64,000 bases of DNA. Source: Multivorans sp965232105. Its GTDB lineage: Bacteria > Acidobacteriota > Thermoanaerobaculia > Multivoradales > Multivoraceae. The notes under the pieces were generated by a model, which was given only the letters and a program-made list of their open reading frames with translations, was not told the DNA's origin and did not search any database. Location of the stretch: positions 1,550,001 to 1,614,000 of the forward strand of contig OZ246956.1 in the NCBI GenBank assembly GCA_965232105.1, given 5' to 3'. This document shows positions 1 to 6,908 of this stretch, in pieces. Position 1 is the first letter of the stretch. Each line of letters starts with the position of its first letter. A program made the position numbers and the translations under genes.

Positions 1-1133
1 AAATCCGACACGTCCTCGACCCGGACCACGCCGCGGAATCCACCCGGCAGGTCGTTCGACACGTGGTTCCAGCGCACCCTCCAGCGTTGCTCGCCCCGCT
101 CCACGTCGTCGATCAGGTAGCCGTCGAAGGTGCCCTCGGTGCCCTCGGTGGGGTGGTACCGGAACTCGGTTCCGAGGCCCCAGAAGGGTTCCTCGGAGAA
201 CGAGTTCTCGGCGCCGGCCGGAGCTCCCGCGTAGAGGTCCACGTTGAAGGTGGCGTCGTAGCTTCGATTGATCGCCCAGAAGTAGCCGAGTCCGAGAGAG
301 GGTCCCCGGCGGGTGGAGAAGCCGGGCTTCGGCATCAGGAAGCCGCTGACGCGGGAGCTCTTCACCGGCCACAGCATGTAGGGCATGTAGACGACCGGCG
401 CGTTCTTGACGCGGAAAGACGCGCCGCGGGTCTTGGCGTAGCCGCTCGCGTTCACGTCGACCTTCCTGGCGCGGAAGCTCCAGTCCGGAACCTTGCCGTC
501 CGTGGCCTCGCAGGCGGTGAACTGGGCGTCGAGGATCGTGAAGCGCTCGTCGCTGAGTTTGTGCACCGCACTGCCGGTGAAGAAGTAGTCGGTGCCCAGG
601 TTGCCCTCGACGTCGAAGACCGAGGCGGTTTCGGTCTTCAGGTCGAGTTCGAGGCGCGACCCCCTGAGGACTTCGTTGCCGCGCATGAGAACGACTGATC
701 CCTCGGCCCGGATCCGTTCGGTCTCCTCGTTGTAGAAGAGGTCGTCGCCCCAGGCCCGGTAATCGCGAAAGCGAACCGAGAATCCTCCCGACAGGGTGTG
801 TTCGCCCGGGTCGTCCATCGGGCCCCGCATGTCGCCGGCCCAGCCGGTGAGTTGGCCGCCCCCGGCCTCGTCCTCGATGCCGAAGGAGAAACTGGCGGCG
901 CCGGGAGGTTTCGGTGGGCCGGGCTCGGGTGGCTCTTCGGGGACCGCCGCTCCGGCGATTGGTTCCTCTTGTTCCTCGCCGCCCGTCTCGGCCGCCGGAT
1001 CCTCGACCGGCTGAGCATCGGCCGCTTGCTCCTGCTCCGGAGGCGGTACTGGCTCCTGAGCCGACGCAGGGGCGATCAGGGAGAACCCCAGCGCCAGTGC
1101 GACGGTCAGACGAGCGAAGTCAGCGATAGACAT
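1..1133 (-). CDS. lptD: LPS-assembly outer membrane protein LptD (OstA), N-terminal part, cut by window edge
   Basis: LptD is the outer-membrane barrel that inserts lipopolysaccharide into the outer leaflet. Reading leftwards from the ATG at 1133 gives a clear signal peptide (MSIADFARLTVALALGF... ending near PASAQ), then a roughly 50-residue Pro/Glu-rich linker, then a periplasmic OstA-like beta-taco domain (FRDYRAWGDDLFYNEETERI, GSRLELDLKTETASVFDV), then the start of the barrel (VVYMPYMLWPVKSSR, SGFLMPKPGFSTRRGPSLG), a segment typical of LptD. The frame stays open to base 1, so the C-terminal barrel lies outside the window. The start codon lies inside the 3' end of the RelE-like toxin gene (14-nt overlap), and AAGGCGGG in that tail is a plausible ribosome binding site. 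Family assignment is firm; the start is well supported by the signal peptide. Confidence 0.85.
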   Translation of the reverse strand, partial: MSIADFARLTVALALGFSLIAPASAQEPVPPPEQEQAADAQPVEDPAAETGGEEQEEPIAGAAVPEEPPEPGPPKPPGAASFSFGIEDEAGGGQLTGWAGDMRGPMDDPGEHTLSGGFSVRFRDYRAWGDDLFYNEETERIRAEGSVVLMRGNEVLRGSRLELDLKTETASVFDVEGNLGTDYFFTGSAVHKLSDERFTILDAQFTACEATDGKVPDWSFRARKVDVNASGYAKTRGASFRVKNAPVVYMPYMLWPVKSSRVSGFLMPKPGFSTRRGPSLGLGYFWAINRSYDATFNVDLYAGAPAGAENSFSEEPFWGLGTEFRYHPTEGTEGTFDGYLIDDVERGEQRWRVRWNHVSNDLPGGFRGVVRVEDVSD

Positions 1134-1380
1134 TGCGGCGATGGCCCGCCTTCAGGATCACGACGACTACGGTGTTGTCGGAGACGCTGTACAGCAACCG
1201 GTAGCGACCGACCCGGATCCGGTACACATCCTCGTAGCCCTGAAGCTTCCTGCAGCCACGCGGCCTGGGATCCTCCGCCAAGCCCCGCATCGCCGCCGCG
1301 ACACGTTGCTGGGTGGCTCGTTCCAGTCGGGCGAGTTGCCGTTCCGCGGTGCGGCTGATCTGGACTTCATGGATCGCCAT
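1120..1380 (-). CDS. RelE/ParE-family toxin
   Basis: An 86-residue protein of the RelE/ParE fold, which either cleaves mRNA on the ribosome or poisons gyrase. The pattern fits the family: an N-terminal helix pair (RTAERQLARLERATQQRVAAAM), then LAEDPRPRGCRKLQGYEDVYRIRVGRYRLLYSV and a final strand VVVVILKAGHRRNVYR. The YRIRVGRYRLLY strand pair and the C-terminal basic tail match RelE-type proteins. It overlaps the upstream antitoxin by 14 nt and the downstream lptD start by 14 nt, so all three genes are probably on one transcript. Whether it acts as a RelE RNase or ParE-like poison cannot be decided from sequence. Confidence 0.8.
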   Translation of the reverse strand: MAIHEVQISRTAERQLARLERATQQRVAAAMRGLAEDPRPRGCRKLQGYEDVYRIRVGRYRLLYSVSDNTVVVVILKAGHRRNVYR

Positions 1381-1600
1381 CGAGCCCCAGTGCGGCGAGC
1401 GCCTCGGTGAGGGGGCGCGTGGGCTCGTGGCGGATCCGTTTGAGGTCGTCGATGTCCTCCAGTTCTTCCAGGCGGTCGATCAGGGCCTCCTGGATGAAGT
1501 GGTTCATGACGATGCCGTTCGAGCGGCAGTAGCTTTCTACGGCGCGCTTGAGGACCGGATCGATGCGGGCGTTGATCTGGACCGTCTCCATGCCGGTCAT
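1367..1600 (-). CDS. Ribbon-helix-helix antitoxin (RelB/DinJ-like)
   Basis: A 77-residue antitoxin that should bind both its toxin and its own promoter. The N-terminus METVQINARIDPVLKRAVESYC is a standard ribbon-helix-helix DNA-binding strand and helix, followed by NGIVMNHFIQEALIDRLEELEDI, the second helix. The acidic C-terminal part is the probable toxin-binding region. Two in-frame starts exist, at 1600 and 1591; the second gives the tighter RHH N-terminus. A perfect 12-bp palindrome lies directly in front. It is the first gene of an antitoxin-toxin-lptD string. Confidence 0.75.
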   Translation of the reverse strand: MTGMETVQINARIDPVLKRAVESYCRSNGIVMNHFIQEALIDRLEELEDIDDLKRIRHEPTRPLTEALAALGLDGDP

Positions 1601-1602
1601 GC

Positions 1603-1614
1603 TAGCAATTGCTA
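1603..1614. promoter_or_regulatory. Candidate antitoxin operator palindrome
   Basis: TAGCAATTGCTA is a perfect 12-bp palindrome and is AT-rich against a GC-rich background. It lies 2 nt in front of the antitoxin start codon in the divergent gap between the toxin-antitoxin operon and ruvX. RHH antitoxins usually repress their own promoter through such palindromes; the role here is inferred from position. Confidence 0.45.
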
Positions 1615-1694
1615 TGCCTGTGGGCCATGTCGGCCCCGGATGTGGGCCGGCCCGGTTGACAGGCGTTGGGGCACGGCTTCAGAGTGACCTTGCT

Positions 1695-2108
1695 GTGCGC
1701 TTCCTGGGCATCGACATGGGCGAGAAGCGTGTGGGCGTGGCGGAGGGGGACTCCGGGGTCGGCATTGCGGTGCCGCACTCGACGCTGCGGCGCACGAGCG
1801 ACCGGCAATTGATCGCGGAGATCAAGGCATTGGCCATCGAGTCGGGCACGGACGTTCTGGTGGTTGGCGAGCCCCGACGTCTGGACGGCTCCGTCGGCCC
1901 CGCGGCGGAGAGGGCGCGGGCGTTTGCCCGCAAGCTGGGCAAGTCCTGCGCACTGCCGGTGCGGACGGTGAACGAATCGCTCACCTCGGTCGAGGCCGAG
2001 CGCCGGCTTCGGGCGGCGGGAGTCGATCCACGAAAGCATCCGGAACGGGTCGATGCCGCGGCCGCGCAGATCCTCCTGCAGGAGGAAATGGACCGGGAGG
2101 CCGGGTGA
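1695..2108 (+). CDS. ruvX: Putative pre-16S rRNA nuclease / Holliday junction resolvase-like YqgF (RuvX)
   Basis: A 137-residue RNase H-fold protein of the YqgF family, implicated in 16S rRNA 5'-end processing and, by fold, in resolvase-like cleavage. The start is the GTG at 1695, giving (M)RFLGIDMGEKRVGVAEGD, the canonical first strand with the catalytic Asp. VLVVGEPRRLDGS is the second conserved strand, VRTVNESLTSVEAE holds the conserved acidic and Thr residues, and KHPERVDAAAAQILLQ ends with the last catalytic Asp. Length is typical. Longer upstream reading is possible but adds non-homologous sequence. It overlaps mltG by 4 nt; yqgF-mltG pairs are common in bacteria. A TTGACA hexamer at 1656-1661 could be its -35 element. 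Confidence 0.9.
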   Translation: MRFLGIDMGEKRVGVAEGDSGVGIAVPHSTLRRTSDRQLIAEIKALAIESGTDVLVVGEPRRLDGSVGPAAERARAFARKLGKSCALPVRTVNESLTSVEAERRLRAAGVDPRKHPERVDAAAAQILLQEEMDREAG

Positions 2109-3175
2109 CGTCGCCCTCTCCGCGGCGCGGCCGCCGGCGCCTCCTCTTGTGGACGGCTGCTGCCGCGGTCGCCGCCTTGATCGCGCTGGTCGCGGTTGCC
2201 GCCGGCCTGGTCGCCTGGGTCGAGCGGGAACTCGAGCGGCCGCGGGGAACGGAGACCATCGAGCTCACGATCGAGCGCGGCGCGCCCGTGACGTCGATCC
2301 TCGAGCAGTTCGAGGCGGCCGGTGTGATCGGCGATCCGCTGATGGCCCGGCTCCACCTCGACTACCGCCGGCGCGGCGAGACGCTGCAGGCGGGCGAGTA
2401 CCGGTTCGAGCAGCCGATGAGCACGGTCGATGCCCTCGATCGCGTGATCCGCGGGGAGGTCGTGACCTGGCCGGTCACGGTGGTGGAGGGCCTGACCCTG
2501 CGCGAGACGGCGGAACGGCTGGCGTCCGCAGGCTTCGGCGAGCTCGACGCGTTCCTCGCCGCGATGGCTTCGCCGGCGCTGATCGCCGACCTCGACCCGG
2601 CCGCCGAATCCCTTGAGGGCTACCTCTTCCCCGACACCTACGCGTTTCCGCGAGGCGCCGGCGAAGCCGACATCGTGGAGGCCATTGTCCGCAACTTCCG
2701 CCGCCGCGTCGAGGAGCATCTGGACGCCGCGAGCGGCCAGGGCCTCGATCCGCGGTCCCTCGTCACGCTGGCGAGCATCGTCGAGAAAGAGGCGGGCGCG
2801 GTCGAGGAACGCCCCCTCGTGGCGGCCGTCTTCCACAACCGGCTCACCCGCGGAATCGGCCTCTACGCGGACCCGACGATCATCTACGCCCTGAAGATGG
2901 CCGGCACCTGGGACGGCAACCTGCGCCGGCGCGACCTGGAGCTCGACTCGCCGTACAACACGTACGTGCACCCCGGCCTCCCGCCTGGTCCGATCTGCTC
3001 GCCCGGCGAGCACAGCCTGCGCGCGGCAGCCCAGCCCGCCGACGTCCCCTACCTGTACTTCGTCAGCCGCAACGACGGCACCCACGTCTTCGCCGAGACG
3101 CTGGCCGAGCACAATCGCAACGTCGACCGGTGGCAGGTCCGCTACTGGCGCGAGCGGCGGGCGGCGGAGCGGTGA
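2105..3175 (+). CDS. mltG: Endolytic murein transglycosylase MltG
   Basis: MltG cuts nascent glycan strands in the inner-membrane-proximal periplasm and helps terminate peptidoglycan chains. The 356-residue protein starts with GTG and has an arginine-rich cytoplasmic tail, one membrane helix (about residues 14-38, LLLWTAAAAVAALIALVAVA), a LysM-like region (GAPVTSILEQFEAAGVIGD), and the YceG catalytic domain. ESLEGYLFPDTYAFPRG, ASIVEKEAG with the catalytic Glu, VFHNRLTRGIGLYADPTIIYAL and SPYNTYVHPGLPPGPICSPG are all family signatures. The length is normal and nothing is missing. It is co-translated with ruvX (GTGA overlap). Confidence 0.92.
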   Translation: MTSPSPRRGRRRLLLWTAAAAVAALIALVAVAAGLVAWVERELERPRGTETIELTIERGAPVTSILEQFEAAGVIGDPLMARLHLDYRRRGETLQAGEYRFEQPMSTVDALDRVIRGEVVTWPVTVVEGLTLRETAERLASAGFGELDAFLAAMASPALIADLDPAAESLEGYLFPDTYAFPRGAGEADIVEAIVRNFRRRVEEHLDAASGQGLDPRSLVTLASIVEKEAGAVEERPLVAAVFHNRLTRGIGLYADPTIIYALKMAGTWDGNLRRRDLELDSPYNTYVHPGLPPGPICSPGEHSLRAAAQPADVPYLYFVSRNDGTHVFAETLAEHNRNVDRWQVRYWRERRAAER

Positions 3176-3182
3176 CGGCTAC

Positions 3183-3251
3183 GTGCTCCGCCACTGGGTG
3201 CCCCACCATTGAAGTGCTCCGCTACTGGGTGCGCCGGCCTTCTGGCCGGCA
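3183..3251 (+). repeat. Tandem short repeat with hairpin; member of a dispersed intergenic repeat
   Basis: Just after the mltG stop, GTGCTCCGCCACTGGGTGC (3183-3201) recurs with one change at 3214-3232. The second copy runs into GCCGGCCTTCTGGCCGGC (3234-3251), a perfect 7-bp stem with a 4-nt loop. The part ACTGGGTGCGCCGGCC recurs after other genes in this window (about 15235, 38581 on the opposite strand, 57664). There is no T-run, so it is not a classical terminator; a REP-like 3'-end element is the best description. Confidence 0.5.
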
Positions 3252-3310
3252 TCACACGAAAGAGGGCCCTGCGGCTGTCCGTAGGGAACCCATCCAAGCC
3301 GCGCGGCGTC

Positions 3311-4028
3311 TCAGCCGACTCTCGAACGGAGCGCCACCATGTCGATGTCGAGCCCGAGTCGGTGTATCTCAAACAGCGAGGAACCTCGCAGGTCGTACGG
3401 GCGGAGGTTCAGATCGAACGGAAACAAGCCCGGATGCCGAAGAGCGTCGTCGATCGGGAGGGGGCGCTGCGCGTAGTGGAGAAGGCCCTCGAGTACGAGC
3501 TTCGAGGGATCGCCGCTGAGCGGAATCGGCTCCCGAATGGTCTCATACACGCCGCGCGTTCCGGTGTCTCGCAGGGCGTCCCAGTCGACCATGGAGCGAA
3601 CGATCCTCTGCGCCGCGCGATCCACCGTTGAACGCGTGGCTGATTCTGTTTCGCAGTTCGAGCAGCGACACCAACCGCCGGTCAGCCTTGCCGCGTCCCC
3701 GGCCCTTGCTTAGTGGCCGGAATGGCCCGAAGTACCGCGCCAGAGGATGGTCTGCGACTCCTGCTGTGGCTTGGACAAGACTCAGATAGTCGCCAAAGCT
3801 GAGATTGCCCTTCAGTCTCGTGACGCTGGACGGGAAGGCCCGTTTCTCGCGGCTGCGCAGAGATGCCAACGCCAAGGCCGTCAGGTACCTGCAGAGCACT
3901 TCGGCGGCCTTGAGGCAGGCATCCAACTGCGACCGGGAGTCCTTCACGCGGAGAAGCCGCCCGCAAGCCTCAGCGACGGGCTGAGGGTAAACCACCGCGG
4001 CGTGGCGGAAGGGCGCGGTGTCGATCAA
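3311..4028 (-). pseudogene. HEPN-like protein broken by a frameshift
   Basis: Two reading frames on the minus strand join into one protein. The upstream frame (4028 down to about 3625) reads MIDTAPFRHAAVVYPQPVAE..., then a helical stretch ACLKAAEVLCRYLTALALASL, and reaches LLELRNRISHAFN. RNRISH fits the R-x4-H motif of HEPN domains, which act as RNases or form toxin complexes. Sense then switches to another frame reading TVDRAAQRIVRSMVDWDAL through PFDLNLRPYDLRGSS. The switch lies near 3625-3640, within a few codons of the HEPN motif. Either the gene is dead, or the assembly has a one-base error. Gene family uncertain; nuclease role is inferred only from the motif. Confidence 0.55.
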
Positions 4029-4116
4029 GGCCTTCCCGGGCGTTTGTCGCGCGCCGTTCGTCGAACCCGACGAGGGTGCAAGCCGCTCCCGATAGCCCGC
4101 CGGCTGGCGAAAGCAG

Positions 4117-4326
4117 TCACTCCGTGGCGTCGTCGGGCGTTGTGCGCGCTTTCTGCGTCTCGGGCTCGATACGCGTGGCGGGATAGCTCACGTAGGTGCG
4201 CCCCGAGGTTCGCTGGACCTCCCGGTAGTGCCTGAAGAGGCCTTCGACCGTGCCGCCGTGCTTCGCGAAGAGGCGGGCCCGCGCGGCCCGGACCTCTTCC
4301 ACGATGGGGTCCTTGTAGGAAGTCAT
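4117..4326 (-). CDS. Small partner protein of the PIN-domain gene (possible antitoxin)
   Basis: A 69-residue protein starting at ATG 4326 (MTSYKDPIVEEVRAARARLF), overlapping the PIN-domain gene by 4 nt (ATGA). It is charged and mostly helical (IVEEVRAARARLFAKHGG, GLFRHYREVQRTSG) with a polar tail. The short length and coupling to a VapC-like toxin suggest a cognate antitoxin or accessory protein, although the order toxin-then-partner is the reverse of most vapBC pairs. I do not recognise a specific DNA-binding fold. A longer in-frame start upstream would lie wholly inside the PIN gene and is unlikely. Confidence 0.5.
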   Translation of the reverse strand: MTSYKDPIVEEVRAARARLFAKHGGTVEGLFRHYREVQRTSGRTYVSYPATRIEPETQKARTTPDDATE

Positions 4327-4820
4327 TCGTTGGTCTCCAGGAGTTGTTCGGGGGTACAGATCGCCGTCGGGCGGTAGCCGGCGCGACGGCAAGTCCTCTC
4401 CGTTGCCGTACGGGCTATCGCGTTCGCCATATGGCGCAAGTTCCACGTTACCAAGTAGTCGACGCTGTTGGTGACCGCGATGGCGATGTGAACGGCGTCC
4501 TGCCTCGCCGCGCGTGGAAGGTCGCCCGCGCCGAGGAGTTTCTCGGCCAGCGCGGCGGCTTCGGCCGAGAAGGCGAGTACCGCGAGGGGCGAGAGCTTCT
4601 CCAGACGGGCGCGTGCTGCTTGCGGGTCGCCGCCGGAGGCTTCGTCACGGACGACGTCCGATGCTACAAGGTCGAATCGCTGCGCGGCTGAGCGCCACCA
4701 TTCCCGCGTAACCTGTTGGTGTGCTGCCGTCACGATGTCGCGCGACGGCTTCGCGGTCAGATAACTGACGACCGTCGTGTCGACGTAGACCCTGGGCTTC
4801 ACGATGGATTGTGGGGCCAT
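4323..4820 (-). CDS. PIN-domain ribonuclease, VapC-like toxin
   Basis: A 165-residue PIN-domain protein, probably an Mg-dependent RNase toxin. RVYVDTTVVSYLTAK carries the first catalytic Asp in the usual N-terminal position, VASDVVRDEAS gives the conserved acidic helix, RQDAVHIAIAVTNSVDYLVTWN matches the D-x-x-H-x-A-x-A region with the third acidic site, and the chain ends in ICTPEQLLETNE. It starts 9 nt after the stop of the DUF6079-like remnant and overlaps the small partner gene by 4 nt. All key acidic residues are present, so the gene looks intact within an otherwise decayed island. Confidence 0.75.
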   Translation of the reverse strand: MAPQSIVKPRVYVDTTVVSYLTAKPSRDIVTAAHQQVTREWWRSAAQRFDLVASDVVRDEASGGDPQAARARLEKLSPLAVLAFSAEAAALAEKLLGAGDLPRAARQDAVHIAIAVTNSVDYLVTWNLRHMANAIARTATERTCRRAGYRPTAICTPEQLLETNE

Positions 4821-4829
4821 CGCCGTCGC

Positions 4830-5577
4830 TTACTCGACGACTACGCGGACCCGGTCTGCTGTCTTGCCCGCAGTGAGCTCCGCCACGTAGCGTTCGAAGC
4901 GGCTCTGCAGTTCCTGGACGGTACAGGGAAGGCCACCATGCGCGAGGGCGTCGCCAAGGCCGGCCGCGGTGATCTCGACCTTCTCCAGCCCGGTCAGCGC
5001 TTCCTGGAGCGCTTGCACGAGTCCACGGGTGACGGGATCGGGAAGTTCGCGCGTGGCAAGAAACGTCTCGATTTCGCCCTTTCCGTCCCGATCGCTGATT
5101 AGTGCGATGTTGTCCCTGACGGCTGGATCGGCGAGATTCTCCAGCAGGGTTTCGGTCCAGTCCTCCAGGAGACCGTCAAGACGGTCTTCCAGGGAGGCAA
5201 GCACCTGGGCCGCGCTGGCTGTCGGCGCCGGGTTCTCCACCGGACGGTAGCCAGTGTGTGGGCAGACCGGGCTCGCGTCGAGGTCGCTGCGACTGAGTAC
5301 CGGACTCGCCTTCAGCCCCTGCAGCGCGGCTCCGAACGCGTGCAACTGCTGGTGGGGCATGATCTCCACCGCGTCCAGGGCCTCCAGTTGCTTCAGTCGC
5401 GAGTCTTTCGCGAGTTGCGTCTTCCTGGCCTCCTCCCGGGCGCCGAGATGCGCGCTTCGGTGCAGATCCAGGTAGATCGTCTGGTACTCCTCCTTCAGTT
5501 CGCGAAGAGTCTGCGCTGTCCTCGCACGGAAGCCGGGGGCGCTACGTCGTTCGGGCATGGCGATCTCGGCGAGCAGC
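4830..5577 (-). pseudogene. C-terminal remnant of a large DUF6079-like (PglY/BREX-associated type) protein
   Basis: The frame open from the IS boundary to the stop at 4830 encodes about 248 residues: a coiled-coil-like segment (TLRELKEEYQTIYLDLHRSAHLG), DAVEIMPHQQLHAF, a degenerate zinc-ribbon half VCPHTGYRP, then LEDWTETLLENLADPAVRDNI and a C-terminal helical region FERYVAELTAGKTADRVRVVVE. From memory this order resembles the C-terminus of DUF6079 proteins, very large P-loop proteins linked to Pgl/BREX-like phage defence. The ATPase part is absent: coding sequence stops at the IS3 element terminus at 5578, although the frame stays open through the element end. I am moderately sure of the family and confident that it is a fragment. 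Confidence 0.5.
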
Positions 5578-5616
5578 TGAGGTGGTCCTGGTTCGTTGGA
5601 CGGTTTCGGGTCCAAG

Positions 5617-6546
5617 CTAAGGTGTACTCCCTTGGTTGATGAAGCAGTCCGCCGCAGCCGCCGGGGCTGTGGAAAACTGCGGAATCTGCGGAAAACTCGA
5701 TTCGTCCCGGAGGCGAGTGCCGGAAGTCGCATCGGGGCTGGCGCCGCGATAGACCTCGTCTGGAGTCCTGCCTTGGTGGGATGAATGCGGCCGCTCGAGA
5801 TTGTAGAAGGCGGTCCACTCTCCGATCAGCTGCCGCGCCTCGATGCCGTCGGCGAGTTCGTGCAGGTAGACAGCCTCGTACTTGAGTGAGCGCCAGAGGC
5901 GCTCGATGAAGATGTTGTCCAGATACCGGCCGCGCCCGTCCATCGAGATCTTCACGTCGGCGTCCTCAAGTAGCCCGGTGAAGCCCGAACTGGTGAACTG
6001 GCTGCCCTGGTCCGTGTTGAAGATGTCGGGCTTGCCCCAACGGGCCAGGGCCTCTTCGAGGGCCTCGACGCAGAACGAAGCGTCGAGGCTGTTCGACAGC
6101 CGCCAGGACAGCACCCGCCGGCTCGCCTAGTCCATCACCGCGACCAGGTACAGAAAGCCGCCTCGCACCGGGATGTACGTGATGTCCGTGCACCAGACCT
6201 GATCCGGGCGTTCGATCTTGAGGTCCCTGAGCAGATACGGGAAGACCTTGTGCCCCGGATGCGGCTTGCTGGTCCGCGGCGCCCGGTAGATCGCCTGAAT
6301 GCCCATCAGGCGCATCAGACGCCGCACCCGGTGACGACCGACGTGAATGCCTTCGCGGCGCAGGTGGCGAACCATCTGCCGAGAACCGTAGAACGGGTAC
6401 CGCAGGAAGAGTTCGTCCATCTTGCGCATCAGATCGAGCGTCTCCGCACTCTCCCCCTTTGGCCGGTGGTACAGCGAGGAACGGCTGACCTCAAGCAGAC
6501 GACACTGCCCGCTCAAGCTCAACTCACCTTCCCCGCGCTCGATCAT
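5617..6546 (-). pseudogene. IS3-family transposase OrfB (DDE), interrupted by an amber stop
   Basis: OrfB carries the DDE catalytic domain. The N-terminal part has MIERGEGELSLSGQCRLLEV and the HTH_21-like segment FYGSRQMVRHLRREGIHVGR. The first catalytic Asp is in WCTDITYIP, the second in NTDQGSQFTS, and the Glu lies in DNIFIERLWRSLKYEAVYL. Between the first and second Asp the frame hits TAG at 6129-6127, exactly where related transposases have Trp (VMD-stop-ASRRVLSW). The frame is otherwise continuous, so one G-to-A change (TGG to TAG) explains it. Without readthrough this copy cannot transpose by itself. Confidence 0.8.
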
Positions 6547-6566
6547 CCGCAGGCGCTCGGTCCGGC

Positions 6567-6845
6567 TCAGTGCCCGAGCCCCCTGGACAAGAAATCCCGC
6601 TCGACCGTCAACTCCCCGATCTTCGCGTGCAGGTCCCTGATCTCCTCCTCGTGGTCCCGACGCCGCTCCGGCCCGGCCGAAAAGGTCTCCTTCATCCCCT
6701 CGATCGCCTTACGCTTCCAACTGCTCACCTGATTCGGGTGAATCCCGTGGCGCGACGCGATCGCCGAAATCGGCTTCTCCTCGCGCAGCGCCTCAAGAAC
6801 CACCTTCGACTTGAACGCCGCCGTGAACTTCCGACGCTTCCTCAT
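6567..6845 (-). CDS. IS3-family transposase OrfA
   Basis: A 92-residue helix-turn-helix protein that recognises the IS ends. MRKRRKFTAAFKSKVVLEAL is the standard IS3 OrfA N-terminus, followed by the HTH (ISAIASRHGIHPNQVSSWKR) and a leucine-zipper-like coiled coil (EEIRDLHAKIGELTVERDFL). The stop just after SRGLGH lies where the programmed -1 frameshift into OrfB is expected in this family. It appears intact. Confidence 0.85.
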   Translation of the reverse strand: MRKRRKFTAAFKSKVVLEALREEKPISAIASRHGIHPNQVSSWKRKAIEGMKETFSAGPERRRDHEEEIRDLHAKIGELTVERDFLSRGLGH

Positions 6846-6908
6846 TCTCTGGCCTCCTCCCGGTAGAGGAGTACACCTTAGCCACCTGTCCAGTCTTGTG
6901 GGACCACC

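Noticed and set aside
1679..3112. A 477-residue minus-strand frame opposite ruvX and mltG
   Set aside because: Same pattern of GC-driven antisense frame; ruvX and mltG have full catalytic motifs.
3234..3251. Rho-independent terminator after mltG
   Set aside because: The stem is good but there is no following T-run (it continues ATCACACG), and the same core occurs elsewhere as a repeat.
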